Shown piece by piece: positions 1 to 6,894 of a stretch of DNA of 7,621 nt. A program made the position numbers and the translations under genes. Origin of the DNA: Candidatus Zixiibacteriota bacterium (GTDB lineage Bacteria > Zixibacteria > MSB-5A5 > JAABVY01); assembly GCA_011777135.1 (NCBI GenBank), contig JAABVY010000124.1:1-7621 (forward strand). The letters are read 5' to 3'. The notes beneath the pieces were generated by a model that did not search any database, was not told the DNA's origin, and was given only the letters and a program-made list of their open reading frames with translations. Each line of letters begins with the position of its first letter. Position 1 is the first letter of the stretch.

Positions 1-18
1 AGAACTTAGCAACAAAAA

Positions 19-1794
19 ATGAATGTTTTAGTAGTATTACTTCTTGCGCTGGCATTATTCTGGCTGGGCACAAGATTTTATTCCCGCTTTATTTCCCGGC
101 AGATCGGCTCCGATAACAATATACCCACACCGGCTGTATCCATTGATGACGGTCGCGATTATGTGCCGACTAAATCGCATATCTTGTTTGCACACCATTT
201 CGCAACCATAGCCGGCGTTGGCCCGATCATAGGTCCGGTAATGGGATTCACCTATGGTGTGGTTCCGGTACTGGCATGGCTGATTGTTGGCGCGGTATTC
301 TTCGGAGCAGTACATGACTATACCTCTATATTCGCCTCGGTGCGTGAAAAAGGAAAATCGATGGCCGAAATCGCCGGTAAAACCCTGGGGAAGCCGGGAT
401 TCGTACTTTTCATAATATTTACCCTGGTCATGATCATACTTGTTACTTCAGCTTTTCTGGGAGCGGCCGCAACTTCACTGACCTCGAAATGGGCTCTGGA
501 GGACCTGACCCTGCCTGCCGATCAGACACTCTTGAAAACCGTAACCGAGAATGGAGTCGTCAAAGGAGTGATCGGCGGGATTGCTTCGACCTCGGTCATT
601 ATCATCACCGCCTTTGCGCCGATTCTCGGATTTTTGATCTATAAGCGGAAATTGCGCTCACTATATGCCTACATCATCGCATTTGTACTCTGTGTCGTGT
701 CCATATATATTGGTTTCCGTCATCCGGTAGCCCTCGACCCCAGAGTCTGGATGGCGATCATCAGCATCTACACATTTATAGCCGCAGGAATCCCCGTCTG
801 GATCATTCTCCAGCCGCGGGATTTTACGAATGTGCAGATTCTGTATGGCGGAATCTTCATAGTTTCTGTCTCACTTCTTATTGGAGGATTAAGCGGTCTA
901 TCGATCAATGCCCCGAGTTTTGATTTCGCGGCCGGCAGGGCCAACCTGGGTATGATCTGGCCCATGATGTTTATTGTGATCGCCTGCGGCGCGATATCCG
1001 GTTTTCACGCCCTGGCAGGCGGGGGAACCACCTCGAAACAGGTGAACAGCGAAAAAGATGTGCGCCGGATCGGCTATAATGCCATGATTCTCGAGGGCAT
1101 CCTGGCCACCCTGGTGCTATTGACCCTGGCCTCTTCTCTCGGACATCAGGACTATCTGAGGATTGTCTGGCCGCAGACAGGCGGTGGCAATCCTATCCTC
1201 GGGTTCGCCCTCGGTGTAGGGAGTCTGGTGCATAATGCTTTTCCGTTCATAACAGTCGCACTTGGATCGGTGTTCGGTATCCTGATGATTGAAGGTTTTA
1301 TCGTTACAACACTTGATTCCGCGGTAAGGCTGAACCGCTATCTGTTCGAGGAATTATGGAATATACTATTCTCCGGCAGGGTACCCTCGATTATGAGAAA
1401 ATACTGGTTCAACTCGGGTCTTTCAGTTATCCTGATGTTTCTGATGGGCTATTCCAATGCCTTCGCAAGCCTCTGGAAGATTTTCGGCAGCGCCAATCAA
1501 CTCCTGGCCTCTCTAACCCTGATGGCTATAACCGTATGGCTGTATGTGCGCGGTAAACGGGTCTGGTTCACTATGATCCCGGCCTCCTTTATGATCGTCA
1601 CAACCCTTGCATCGCTCATATATTTGCTCCTAACTGATTATATTCCAACAAGTAACTGGATTCTGATAGTCACTGATGTGATCCTCTTGATTCTTGCCAT
1701 GTCCGTAGCTGTCCTGGTTGTGAAAACAGCCATTCGCCTGCACCACACACATAAACCGGAACTCAAAGCAACGGTCTCTCCAGCGGGCAAATGA
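19..1794 (+). CDS. cstA: CstA-family transporter (carbon starvation protein A; peptide or pyruvate uptake)
   Basis: This is a 591-residue, very hydrophobic inner-membrane protein with roughly 14-16 apparent membrane segments. Family hallmarks are visible in order: an FAHHFATIAGVGPIIGP stretch at residues 57-73, a GAVHDYTSIFASVREKGKS stretch at 96-114, LQPRDF at 264-269, an ACGAISGFHAL stretch at 322-332 followed by GGGTTSKQV, TTLDSAVRLNRYLFEE at 430-445, and SANQLLASL at 491-499. The family includes E. coli CstA (peptide uptake under carbon starvation) and BtsT (pyruvate/H+ symport); the substrate here cannot be read from sequence. It is shorter than E. coli CstA (about 700 residues), the difference being mostly in loops and the C-terminus, which ends in a short polar tail. 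The ATG at 19 begins directly with a membrane segment and is the natural start. Only 18 bases of upstream sequence are present and no Shine-Dalgarno is visible in them. The 140-base gap downstream suggests a separate transcription unit from the next gene. Family assignment is secure; the substrate is open. Confidence 0.93.
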   Translation: MNVLVVLLLALALFWLGTRFYSRFISRQIGSDNNIPTPAVSIDDGRDYVPTKSHILFAHHFATIAGVGPIIGPVMGFTYGVVPVLAWLIVGAVFFGAVHDYTSIFASVREKGKSMAEIAGKTLGKPGFVLFIIFTLVMIILVTSAFLGAAATSLTSKWALEDLTLPADQTLLKTVTENGVVKGVIGGIASTSVIIITAFAPILGFLIYKRKLRSLYAYIIAFVLCVVSIYIGFRHPVALDPRVWMAIISIYTFIAAGIPVWIILQPRDFTNVQILYGGIFIVSVSLLIGGLSGLSINAPSFDFAAGRANLGMIWPMMFIVIACGAISGFHALAGGGTTSKQVNSEKDVRRIGYNAMILEGILATLVLLTLASSLGHQDYLRIVWPQTGGGNPILGFALGVGSLVHNAFPFITVALGSVFGILMIEGFIVTTLDSAVRLNRYLFEELWNILFSGRVPSIMRKYWFNSGLSVILMFLMGYSNAFASLWKIFGSANQLLASLTLMAITVWLYVRGKRVWFTMIPASFMIVTTLASLIYLLLTDYIPTSNWILIVTDVILLILAMSVAVLVVKTAIRLHHTHKPELKATVSPAGK

Positions 1795-1934
1795 TCGCTG
1801 TCCGCAAACAAAGACTATTTTTCTCTGAGTTGAATTCCTGTTTACAAAAGTTCAGCTCTTAAAAGCAAGAATTCGGGCCATTATGCCGATACCTAAACAA
1901 ATAGGTTTCATTTATTTAACGGTATGGCAGGAAG
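1795..1934. other. Intergenic region between cstA and the diguanylate cyclase gene
   Basis: This 140-base gap carries no credible gene. It holds an imperfect inverted repeat at 1832-1874 (listed separately) and a second short hairpin, ACCTA (1891-1895) with TAGGT (1902-1906), followed by a T-rich stretch to 1917. That second structure has only 5 pairs and an interrupted T-tract, so it is at best a weak terminator. TTTACA at 1841 resembles a -35 box, but no good -10 box lies about 17 bases downstream. A promoter for the downstream genes is expected here by position, but none can be pointed to with confidence. Confidence 0.5.
1832..1874. repeat. Imperfect inverted repeat (12-base arms, 19-base loop)
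   Basis: The left arm GAATTCCTGTTT (1832-1843) pairs with the right arm AAGCAAGAATTC (1863-1874). Ten positions form Watson-Crick pairs, one is a T-G wobble and one a C-A mismatch, with a 19-base loop. No T-run follows the right arm, so it does not look like a standard intrinsic terminator. It could be an operator, an mRNA-stabilising hairpin at the end of the cstA transcript, or chance: each arm carries the palindrome GAATTC, which inflates apparent symmetry. Confidence 0.3.
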
Positions 1935-3500
1935 ATGAAAAGAGGATCATTCAGGTCTCTATTCCCGCGGGAAGAATACTTCTTTATCATCACCAGGATA
2001 ATAACGGTCCTGGTGTTACTGGCATGGATTATTTTTGCCGGTAAACCTGAAGGTTTCCTGCCCATATTCTCCTGGGTAATACTGTCCCTCTTTTTTCTTC
2101 ATTTAGCGGTTTTTAGTTTAATTCGCAAAAAGAGTTCGATTGCAATTGCCACACTTTACAGATTAACATTCTGGCTGGATATTGTATTCATTTCCTTCCT
2201 GATTCATGCCAGCGGCGGGATTCACAGCAGCTTCTTTGTGTTCTATTATCTGCCCATAAGTTTTTCAGCTTATTATATGGGGCTGCAAACAGGTATTATT
2301 CTGGCTTTTATCAGTTCGATCTGTTATGTCCTTGCTATTCTTCCTCAACTGTCTGCTCCTCTCTTGCCCGAACTTCCTGTGAGGTTATCGGTTGGATGGT
2401 TTTTCGCCCTGTCAATCGGCGTCTTTTCAAAACATTTCAAGCACTCGGGAAGCAAACTGCTGCATCTGCTGGATACGTTAAATGAACGCACTACCGAACT
2501 AGAAAGAACTCAGATCCAGCTTGAGACAATCTACGAAACCTCCCGCTCGCTGGGTGAAATTCATAATCTGGACGAAGTTTTTGTTGAGGTAAATAATATT
2601 GCTGATAATATACTTGGATATCAGATGTGCAGCATTCTTCTTCTGGATAATGAAAAGCAGAATCTGGAGCTGGCGGCCAAAGTGATAAACGGCACGAAAA
2701 AAATATTCAAAAACCCGCAGAAAATCAGCATAAAGGGAGTCAGTGGAAGGGCTGTGGAGACCGGGCGGGTGGTCCGCATCTCCGATCTTACAACTATGAA
2801 TAATTACATTCCGGGTCTTGAGGATGCTAAGAGCGAAATGGCTGCTCCCATGATCGCCCGTGGCAAAATCGTTGGTGTTCTCAATGCCGAGTCTACCAAA
2901 TTAGCCGCTTTCAGCGAACGTGATGAAAAGCTCTTCACAATTCTGGCTGCTTCGGCGGGTATGGCTATCGAAAATGCCCGCTTGCATAAACGAATATCTG
3001 ATCTTACGATGACCGATGATCTGACCGGTATATACAACTATCGCTACTTTGTCCAGCGCCTGGAAGAAGAGAAACGCAGGGCAGCCAGATACGATCTGCC
3101 ATTATCACTCATAATGCTTGACCTGGATTGGTTCAAGAAAACCAACGATACCTACGGTCATGAGATTGGAAATATAGTCTTGAAGGAAATAGTACAGGTC
3201 GTAGTGTCCTGTATACGTGACACAGATACATTCTGCCGTTACGGAGGTGAGGAATTTATTATCATACTTCCGCAGACGATTTCTTCCGAGGCCTGCGTGC
3301 TGGCAGAACGAATAAGGGCAGAAGTCGAGAATCATGATTTTGGTATAGCTACTGGAATACCGGGGCTTAAGATTACAGTCTCCGTAGGCACTACCTCGTT
3401 CCCGGATAATGGACTGTCCACCATGGAACTGGTGCAGACAGTAGACATGGCGCTATATCGAGCCAAGGGTGCAGGCAAAAATATGGTGTGCACCGTATAA
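1935..3500 (+). CDS. Membrane-bound GAF-GGDEF diguanylate cyclase
   Basis: This 521-residue protein has about six membrane helices (near residues 20-35, 42-63, 73-92, 97-115, 117-137 and 149-166), a short helical linker (about 172-205), a GAF domain (about 206-346) and a C-terminal GGDEF domain (about 356-520). GGDEF domains make c-di-GMP from two GTP. The catalytic features look intact: DDLTGIYNYR at 361-370, metal-ligand candidates D396 and D398 in LDLDWFK, ND at 404-405, and the signature GGEEF at 437-441. An RxxD inhibitory I-site (R428, D431) sits exactly five residues before GGEEF, implying product feedback inhibition. No EAL or HD-GYP domain follows. The membrane part resembles sensor modules of some histidine kinases, so it is probably a membrane or ligand sensor; the signal is unknown. 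An in-frame TAA at 1917 and no start codon between it and 1935 make ATG 1935 the earliest possible start. The AGGA at 1929 is unusually close to it. The stop lies 16 bases before the nagZ-like start, suggesting co-transcription. Confidence 0.92.
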   Translation: MKRGSFRSLFPREEYFFIITRIITVLVLLAWIIFAGKPEGFLPIFSWVILSLFFLHLAVFSLIRKKSSIAIATLYRLTFWLDIVFISFLIHASGGIHSSFFVFYYLPISFSAYYMGLQTGIILAFISSICYVLAILPQLSAPLLPELPVRLSVGWFFALSIGVFSKHFKHSGSKLLHLLDTLNERTTELERTQIQLETIYETSRSLGEIHNLDEVFVEVNNIADNILGYQMCSILLLDNEKQNLELAAKVINGTKKIFKNPQKISIKGVSGRAVETGRVVRISDLTTMNNYIPGLEDAKSEMAAPMIARGKIVGVLNAESTKLAAFSERDEKLFTILAASAGMAIENARLHKRISDLTMTDDLTGIYNYRYFVQRLEEEKRRAARYDLPLSLIMLDLDWFKKTNDTYGHEIGNIVLKEIVQVVVSCIRDTDTFCRYGGEEFIIILPQTISSEACVLAERIRAEVENHDFGIATGIPGLKITVSVGTTSFPDNGLSTMELVQTVDMALYRAKGAGKNMVCTV

Positions 3501-3505
3501 TGGAC

Positions 3506-3513
3506 GGGGTGAT
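3506..3513 (+). promoter_or_regulatory. Shine-Dalgarno site for the nagZ-like gene
   Basis: GGGGTGAT closely matches the anti-Shine-Dalgarno complement (GGAGGTGAT). Its G core ends 7 bases before ATG 3517. It lies in the 16-base gap after the diguanylate cyclase stop, and decides the start at 3517 over the in-frame ATG at 3469, which is inside the upstream gene and would add 16 residues absent from the family's usual N-terminus. Confidence 0.75.
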
Positions 3514-3516
3514 GAT

Positions 3517-4512
3517 ATGAAAATTGGTGAGCTTTTCATGTTCGGTTACACCCCCGGGGATTTCGAATACCTCAGGGACTTTGCCGAACAACATGGTTTG
3601 GGAGGGGTGATTCTTTTCGAGCGCAATCTCGGTTCGCTCGACAGAATATCGGGAGAGGTTAAACGGCTCATGCGGGCTGCCGGCGGTCAACTGATTGTCA
3701 GCGTCGACCAGGAAGGTGGCCCTGTGAATCGTGCCAAGCAGGACTTTCCGCTTTTTCCATCTCCAAGATATTATGGTGATCGGGCCGATTTTACAGGTAT
3801 AAGGACCATGGCACGCACAACTGCAAAGCATCTGCGAGCCCTGGGCATAAATACCAACCTCGTGCCGGTTTGTGATGTATTAACCAATCCGGATAATACT
3901 CTTATGCGCAAGCGATCATTTGGAGGAACGCCGGAAATTGTTTCCAAATGCATTTTGACTCTGATCGATGAATATCATAAAGGCGGTGTGCTCTGCTGTG
4001 CCAAGCACTTCCCGGGATTAGGATCGGCGGATATCGATCCTCACGAGGATATCTCACTAACAGACATAGACTCTCAGGAATTCGAAAAAACACACTGGCA
4101 GCCGTTCAAAAAGGCAATAGGCGCCGATGTTGATATGTTAATGACCACCCATATTATAGCGAATTCACTAGATCGGGAGAATATTGTCACATTCTCGGAA
4201 GAGGTTGTCACAAATATACTGCGCGATGAGCTTGGTTTTAAGGGCGTTATCATAACAGATGATCTGAATATGGGTGCAATTAGCAGAAACTTTCCTCCCG
4301 AGGAATGTGCGCTGGAGGCTCTTGGAGCAGGGCACGATATGTTATTGATTTGTCATAATAAAAAGGATCAGGAAACCGCTTTCAATTCTGTTTTAGAAAG
4401 TTATAATAACAGTCGCATTGACAAGGATGAAATAGCCGCTAAGATCAAGCGGGTGAAAAAGCTTAAGGAAAAGCTCGAAAAACATGCCGGCTTTAAAAAA
4501 GCTTCTGTCTAA
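3517..4512 (+). CDS. nagZ: Glycoside hydrolase family 3 beta-N-acetylhexosaminidase (NagZ-like)
   Basis: This 331-residue protein, close to the usual NagZ length, is a single GH3 N-terminal TIM-barrel domain. NagZ removes GlcNAc from GlcNAc-1,6-anhydroMurNAc (with or without peptide) during peptidoglycan recycling. There is no signal peptide, so it should be cytoplasmic. Visible motifs are the family opening IGELFMFGY (residues 3-11), VDQEGGPVNR at 63-72 (D64 substrate-binding candidate), RSFG at 133-136, KHFPG at 163-167, D174-P175-H176 (the flexible-loop Asp/His pair, with H176 as acid/base candidate), and ITDDLNM at 246-252 with D248 as probable nucleophile. Differences from typical proteobacterial NagZ are P69 where GGR is usual, GLG instead of GHG after KHFP, and DPH instead of DSH. 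The C-terminus is a Lys/Glu-rich helix. The start at 3517 is chosen for its strong Shine-Dalgarno and for matching the family N-terminus. Its last 29 bases overlap anmK in another frame. A related GH3 hexosaminidase with another substrate is possible, but the anmK neighbour argues for NagZ. Confidence 0.87.
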   Translation: MKIGELFMFGYTPGDFEYLRDFAEQHGLGGVILFERNLGSLDRISGEVKRLMRAAGGQLIVSVDQEGGPVNRAKQDFPLFPSPRYYGDRADFTGIRTMARTTAKHLRALGINTNLVPVCDVLTNPDNTLMRKRSFGGTPEIVSKCILTLIDEYHKGGVLCCAKHFPGLGSADIDPHEDISLTDIDSQEFEKTHWQPFKKAIGADVDMLMTTHIIANSLDRENIVTFSEEVVTNILRDELGFKGVIITDDLNMGAISRNFPPEECALEALGAGHDMLLICHNKKDQETAFNSVLESYNNSRIDKDEIAAKIKRVKKLKEKLEKHAGFKKASV

Positions 4513-5653
4513 GAGGGACGTCAATATTATTGGAATGATGTCGGGGACATCTCTTGATGGCCTCGATCTGTCATTCTGTCGTATTTCCTACCATAAGCCG
4601 AGGCATAGAATTAAAATAATGAAAAACGGATATTACAGGTTTGATCAGGAGCTGAAAAGAAACCTGCGGATTCTTACTTCCAATGCTGAATTCACAAAAT
4701 CCTTTGTGAAACAAGTTGATGATGATCTGGGTCTGTTTTATGCAAGTCGGGTGAAGCGTTTTATGACAAAACTCGGTCTCGGGCAGGTTGATCTACTGGC
4801 ATGTCATGGCCAGACTATATTGCATCAGGATAAGCGAATTTCGAAATCCAAAACTGAAAGGAGCACAACCTGGCAGATCGGTAATAGCTCCAGGCTTGCG
4901 GCTCTGACTGGTGTTCCGGTGATATCAGATTTTCGTTCCGGCGATGTTGCTCTGGGAGGCTCCGGGGCGCCACTAACGCCCATCTGTCATTACCATTTAT
5001 TCGGGAAAAATAACGAAAATGTAGCGATTCTGAATATTGGTGGGATCACAAATATTACCTTTCTTCCTAAAAAGAGCAGAAGGATGAAAATTAGGGCGTC
5101 TGATTGCGGGCCGGGAAATATGCTGGTCGATCAGTTGACAAAGAGGCTTTTTGACTGTGATTATGATAAGGGCGGCAGGATAGCTTCCTCGGGTATCGTC
5201 TCGAGGGAACTCCTGAGTTCCTTGAAACGTCGAGCATGGTTCAGGAGACCATATCCGAAATCCCTGGGACGAGAACAATTCGGGGATGCTGAAGTGAAGA
5301 AAATAATTGAGATAGGCAGGCGCAATGCAATTTCAATTAAAGACATCTTAACCACCGTTTCGGAATTAACTGTCATTTCAGTCATGCATTATATCGAAAA
5401 CCTGCCTGCTCTTGATAAGCTCATTGTATGCGGGGGAGGCGCGCATAATAAGTATTTTATGACACGGCTCTCGGATCTTATTAGAGAGTCTGTGGTAATA
5501 AGCAGTGAAGACGCGGATGTACATACCGATTATGTTGAAGCGGTCTGCTTTGCTCTGCTGGGAGCGTTATGGTTATACGGCGAGCCAGCCAACCTGCCGT
5601 CGGTAACCGGAGCATCAAAACAGGCTGTGCTTGGAAGGTTGACCTTACCATGA
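4484..5653 (+). CDS. anmK: Anhydro-N-acetylmuramic acid kinase
   Basis: This 389-residue, full-length AnmK belongs to the ASKHA sugar-kinase fold. It opens the 1,6-anhydro ring of anhydroMurNAc and phosphorylates it with ATP to MurNAc-6-phosphate in the cytoplasm, the step that can follow NagZ. Signature motifs are all present: GMMSGTSLDGLD at residues 17-28, ACHGQTILH at 106-114, WQIG at 130-133, SDFRSGDVALGGSGAPLTP at 148-166 (D149 and D154, one of them the expected catalytic Asp), NIGGITN at 184-190, DCGPGNMLVDQL at 207-218, KSLGREQF at 259-266, and CGGGAHN at 316-322 for nucleotide binding. The start at 4484 lies inside the end of the nagZ-like gene (29-base overlap, different frame). The next in-frame ATG (4535) falls inside the first motif and would destroy it. 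An AAGGAAAA at 4465-4472 is a distant, weak ribosome site, so translation may depend on ribosomes coming from nagZ. The stop overlaps the next start as ATGA. Confidence 0.94.
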   Translation: MPALKKLLSKRDVNIIGMMSGTSLDGLDLSFCRISYHKPRHRIKIMKNGYYRFDQELKRNLRILTSNAEFTKSFVKQVDDDLGLFYASRVKRFMTKLGLGQVDLLACHGQTILHQDKRISKSKTERSTTWQIGNSSRLAALTGVPVISDFRSGDVALGGSGAPLTPICHYHLFGKNNENVAILNIGGITNITFLPKKSRRMKIRASDCGPGNMLVDQLTKRLFDCDYDKGGRIASSGIVSRELLSSLKRRAWFRRPYPKSLGREQFGDAEVKKIIEIGRRNAISIKDILTTVSELTVISVMHYIENLPALDKLIVCGGGAHNKYFMTRLSDLIRESVVISSEDADVHTDYVEAVCFALLGALWLYGEPANLPSVTGASKQAVLGRLTLP

Positions 5654-6894
5654 AAAAAATAATCATTATAATGATTTTGCTACCGGGACTCATGCTGTCA
5701 AGCTGCTCGCGTCTCTCGTATGTTGAGAGGCAGAATGGAACCGAGATGGTCTCCCATCCACATATCCGGGTCAGAATTCTAAATGCCGACAATATCGAAA
5801 TCGATGGCGAGGGGACCTATCGTCTCAACTGCTTCATGGCAGACAGCACCTCAAAAGGCTATTATTCGGTTACTCCGCTGAAACTGACTTTTTCCGGGAA
5901 AGATCTGACCTTATCGGAAAGCAATGGGTTAGTGCTGGATCGTGGTCTTCTGAAAGTCTATGTTTCATCCAAGTCACGTGGGTCGCATATTATCCTGAAT
6001 GGCAGAAAATTCAGGGGAATGATGGAAATCTGGACTGCCGACGAGGGTATTGAGGTCATAAATGTCCTGAACATCGAAGACTACTTAAAAGGTGTCCTGC
6101 CCCCAGAAATGGGACGTCTGGAAGAAGACGCCTTCGAGGCCCTTAAGGCGCAGTCTGTTGCAGCTCGTACATATGCCTACTCCCGCATAGCCTATAACTC
6201 CGAGAAAAATCATGATCTTGTGAACGATATAATGGATCAGGTCTATATCGGAACAAAGGGCGAATATAATCTGGCCAATAAAGCCATCGAGGAAACCCGA
6301 GGTGAAATTCTGACCTATAACGGGGAGGCCGTAATCGCCTATTATCATTCCACTTGCGGCGGTTTCACCGAGGAGGCCGCTAACGTCTGGGATCAGGGAA
6401 ATAACAGCTATTTGAGAAGTATCGATGATAGCGATTATTGCGAATGGTCGAAGTTTCATGATTGGGAAATGACATGGAACGCCAAAGAACTGGCTTCATA
6501 TCTACGAGATTACCTGCACGGGAAGAGGGGCTTTAATGACAAATCTCTCGTAATAACCGATATTGAAGTGGTTGAACGATTTCCGTCTGGTAGAATAGCG
6601 AATTTGAAGGTTCTCACGGATCATGGAGAGTTCCTGTTTTTCAAGGATCAGATTAGATGGGCGTTCAGGCGGCCGGAAAGACCGGATTTAATCCTGCCCT
6701 CGTCGCATTTTGAAATCCAGCTCTGGCAGGATTCCGATGGCAGTCTGTCCGAAATCACAGCAACCGGAAAAGGTTACGGCCATGGGGTGGGTATGTGTCA
6801 AACAGGAGCTATTGGCCGCGCACGCCTGGGGCAGGATTATCGGCAGATTCTAAAGACATACTATTACGATGCGGATATAAGTAAGGCCTACTAA
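5650..6894 (+). CDS. SpoIID/LytB-domain lipoprotein, probable lytic transglycosylase
   Basis: This 414-residue protein has a lipoprotein signal (MKK, hydrophobic run, lipobox LSSC with C19 as lipidation site), so it should be membrane-anchored on the periplasmic side. The SpoIID domain covers roughly residues 125-410. Family motifs are NIEDYLKGVLPPEMG at 141-155 (E153 is the expected catalytic Glu), EALKAQSVAARTYAYSR at 163-179, YYHSTCGGFTEEAANVW at 231-247, YLRSI at 254-258, and GYGHGVGMCQTGAIG at 375-389. SpoIID of sporulating Firmicutes cuts denuded glycan strands by lytic transglycosylation, giving 1,6-anhydroMurNAc ends. In diderms this domain is not tied to sporulation, so no spo symbol is given. 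H233, C236 and C264 could form a metal site (inference). The start at 5650 is chosen over an upstream in-frame ATG at 5569 because it begins the signal peptide, overlaps the anmK stop as ATGA, and has GGAAGG at 5633-5638 about 11 bases upstream. Coupled translation with anmK is likely. Residues about 38-125 have no recognised fold. Confidence 0.88.
   Translation: MKKIIIIMILLPGLMLSSCSRLSYVERQNGTEMVSHPHIRVRILNADNIEIDGEGTYRLNCFMADSTSKGYYSVTPLKLTFSGKDLTLSESNGLVLDRGLLKVYVSSKSRGSHIILNGRKFRGMMEIWTADEGIEVINVLNIEDYLKGVLPPEMGRLEEDAFEALKAQSVAARTYAYSRIAYNSEKNHDLVNDIMDQVYIGTKGEYNLANKAIEETRGEILTYNGEAVIAYYHSTCGGFTEEAANVWDQGNNSYLRSIDDSDYCEWSKFHDWEMTWNAKELASYLRDYLHGKRGFNDKSLVITDIEVVERFPSGRIANLKVLTDHGEFLFFKDQIRWAFRRPERPDLILPSSHFEIQLWQDSDGSLSEITATGKGYGHGVGMCQTGAIGRARLGQDYRQILKTYYYDADISKAY

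Noticed and set aside
1356..1556. 66-codon + strand open frame inside cstA
   Set aside because: It is an alternate-frame shadow within conserved CstA coding sequence, without a ribosome site or recognisable product.
1891..1917. Intrinsic terminator (ACCTA/TAGGT hairpin plus T-rich tract)
   Set aside because: The stem has only five pairs and the T-tract is interrupted, so it is too weak to call.
3469..3516. Longer N-terminus for the nagZ-like protein from ATG 3469
   Set aside because: It lies inside the end of the diguanylate cyclase gene, adds 16 residues foreign to the family, and the strong ribosome site at 3506-3513 serves ATG 3517.
3391..3831. 146-codon open frame on the - strand
   Set aside because: It is antisense to the end of the cyclase gene and the start of the nagZ-like gene, both strongly supported. 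Its Cys/Trp/His-rich, low-order translation shows no domain.
5569..5649. Longer N-terminus for the SpoIID-domain protein from ATG 5569
   Set aside because: It overlaps anmK by 85 bases and would bury the lipoprotein signal peptide, which starts cleanly at ATG 5650 with an ATGA overlap.
6085..6459. 124-codon open frame on the - strand
   Set aside because: It lies wholly antisense to the conserved SpoIID core and has no recognisable motif or ribosome site.
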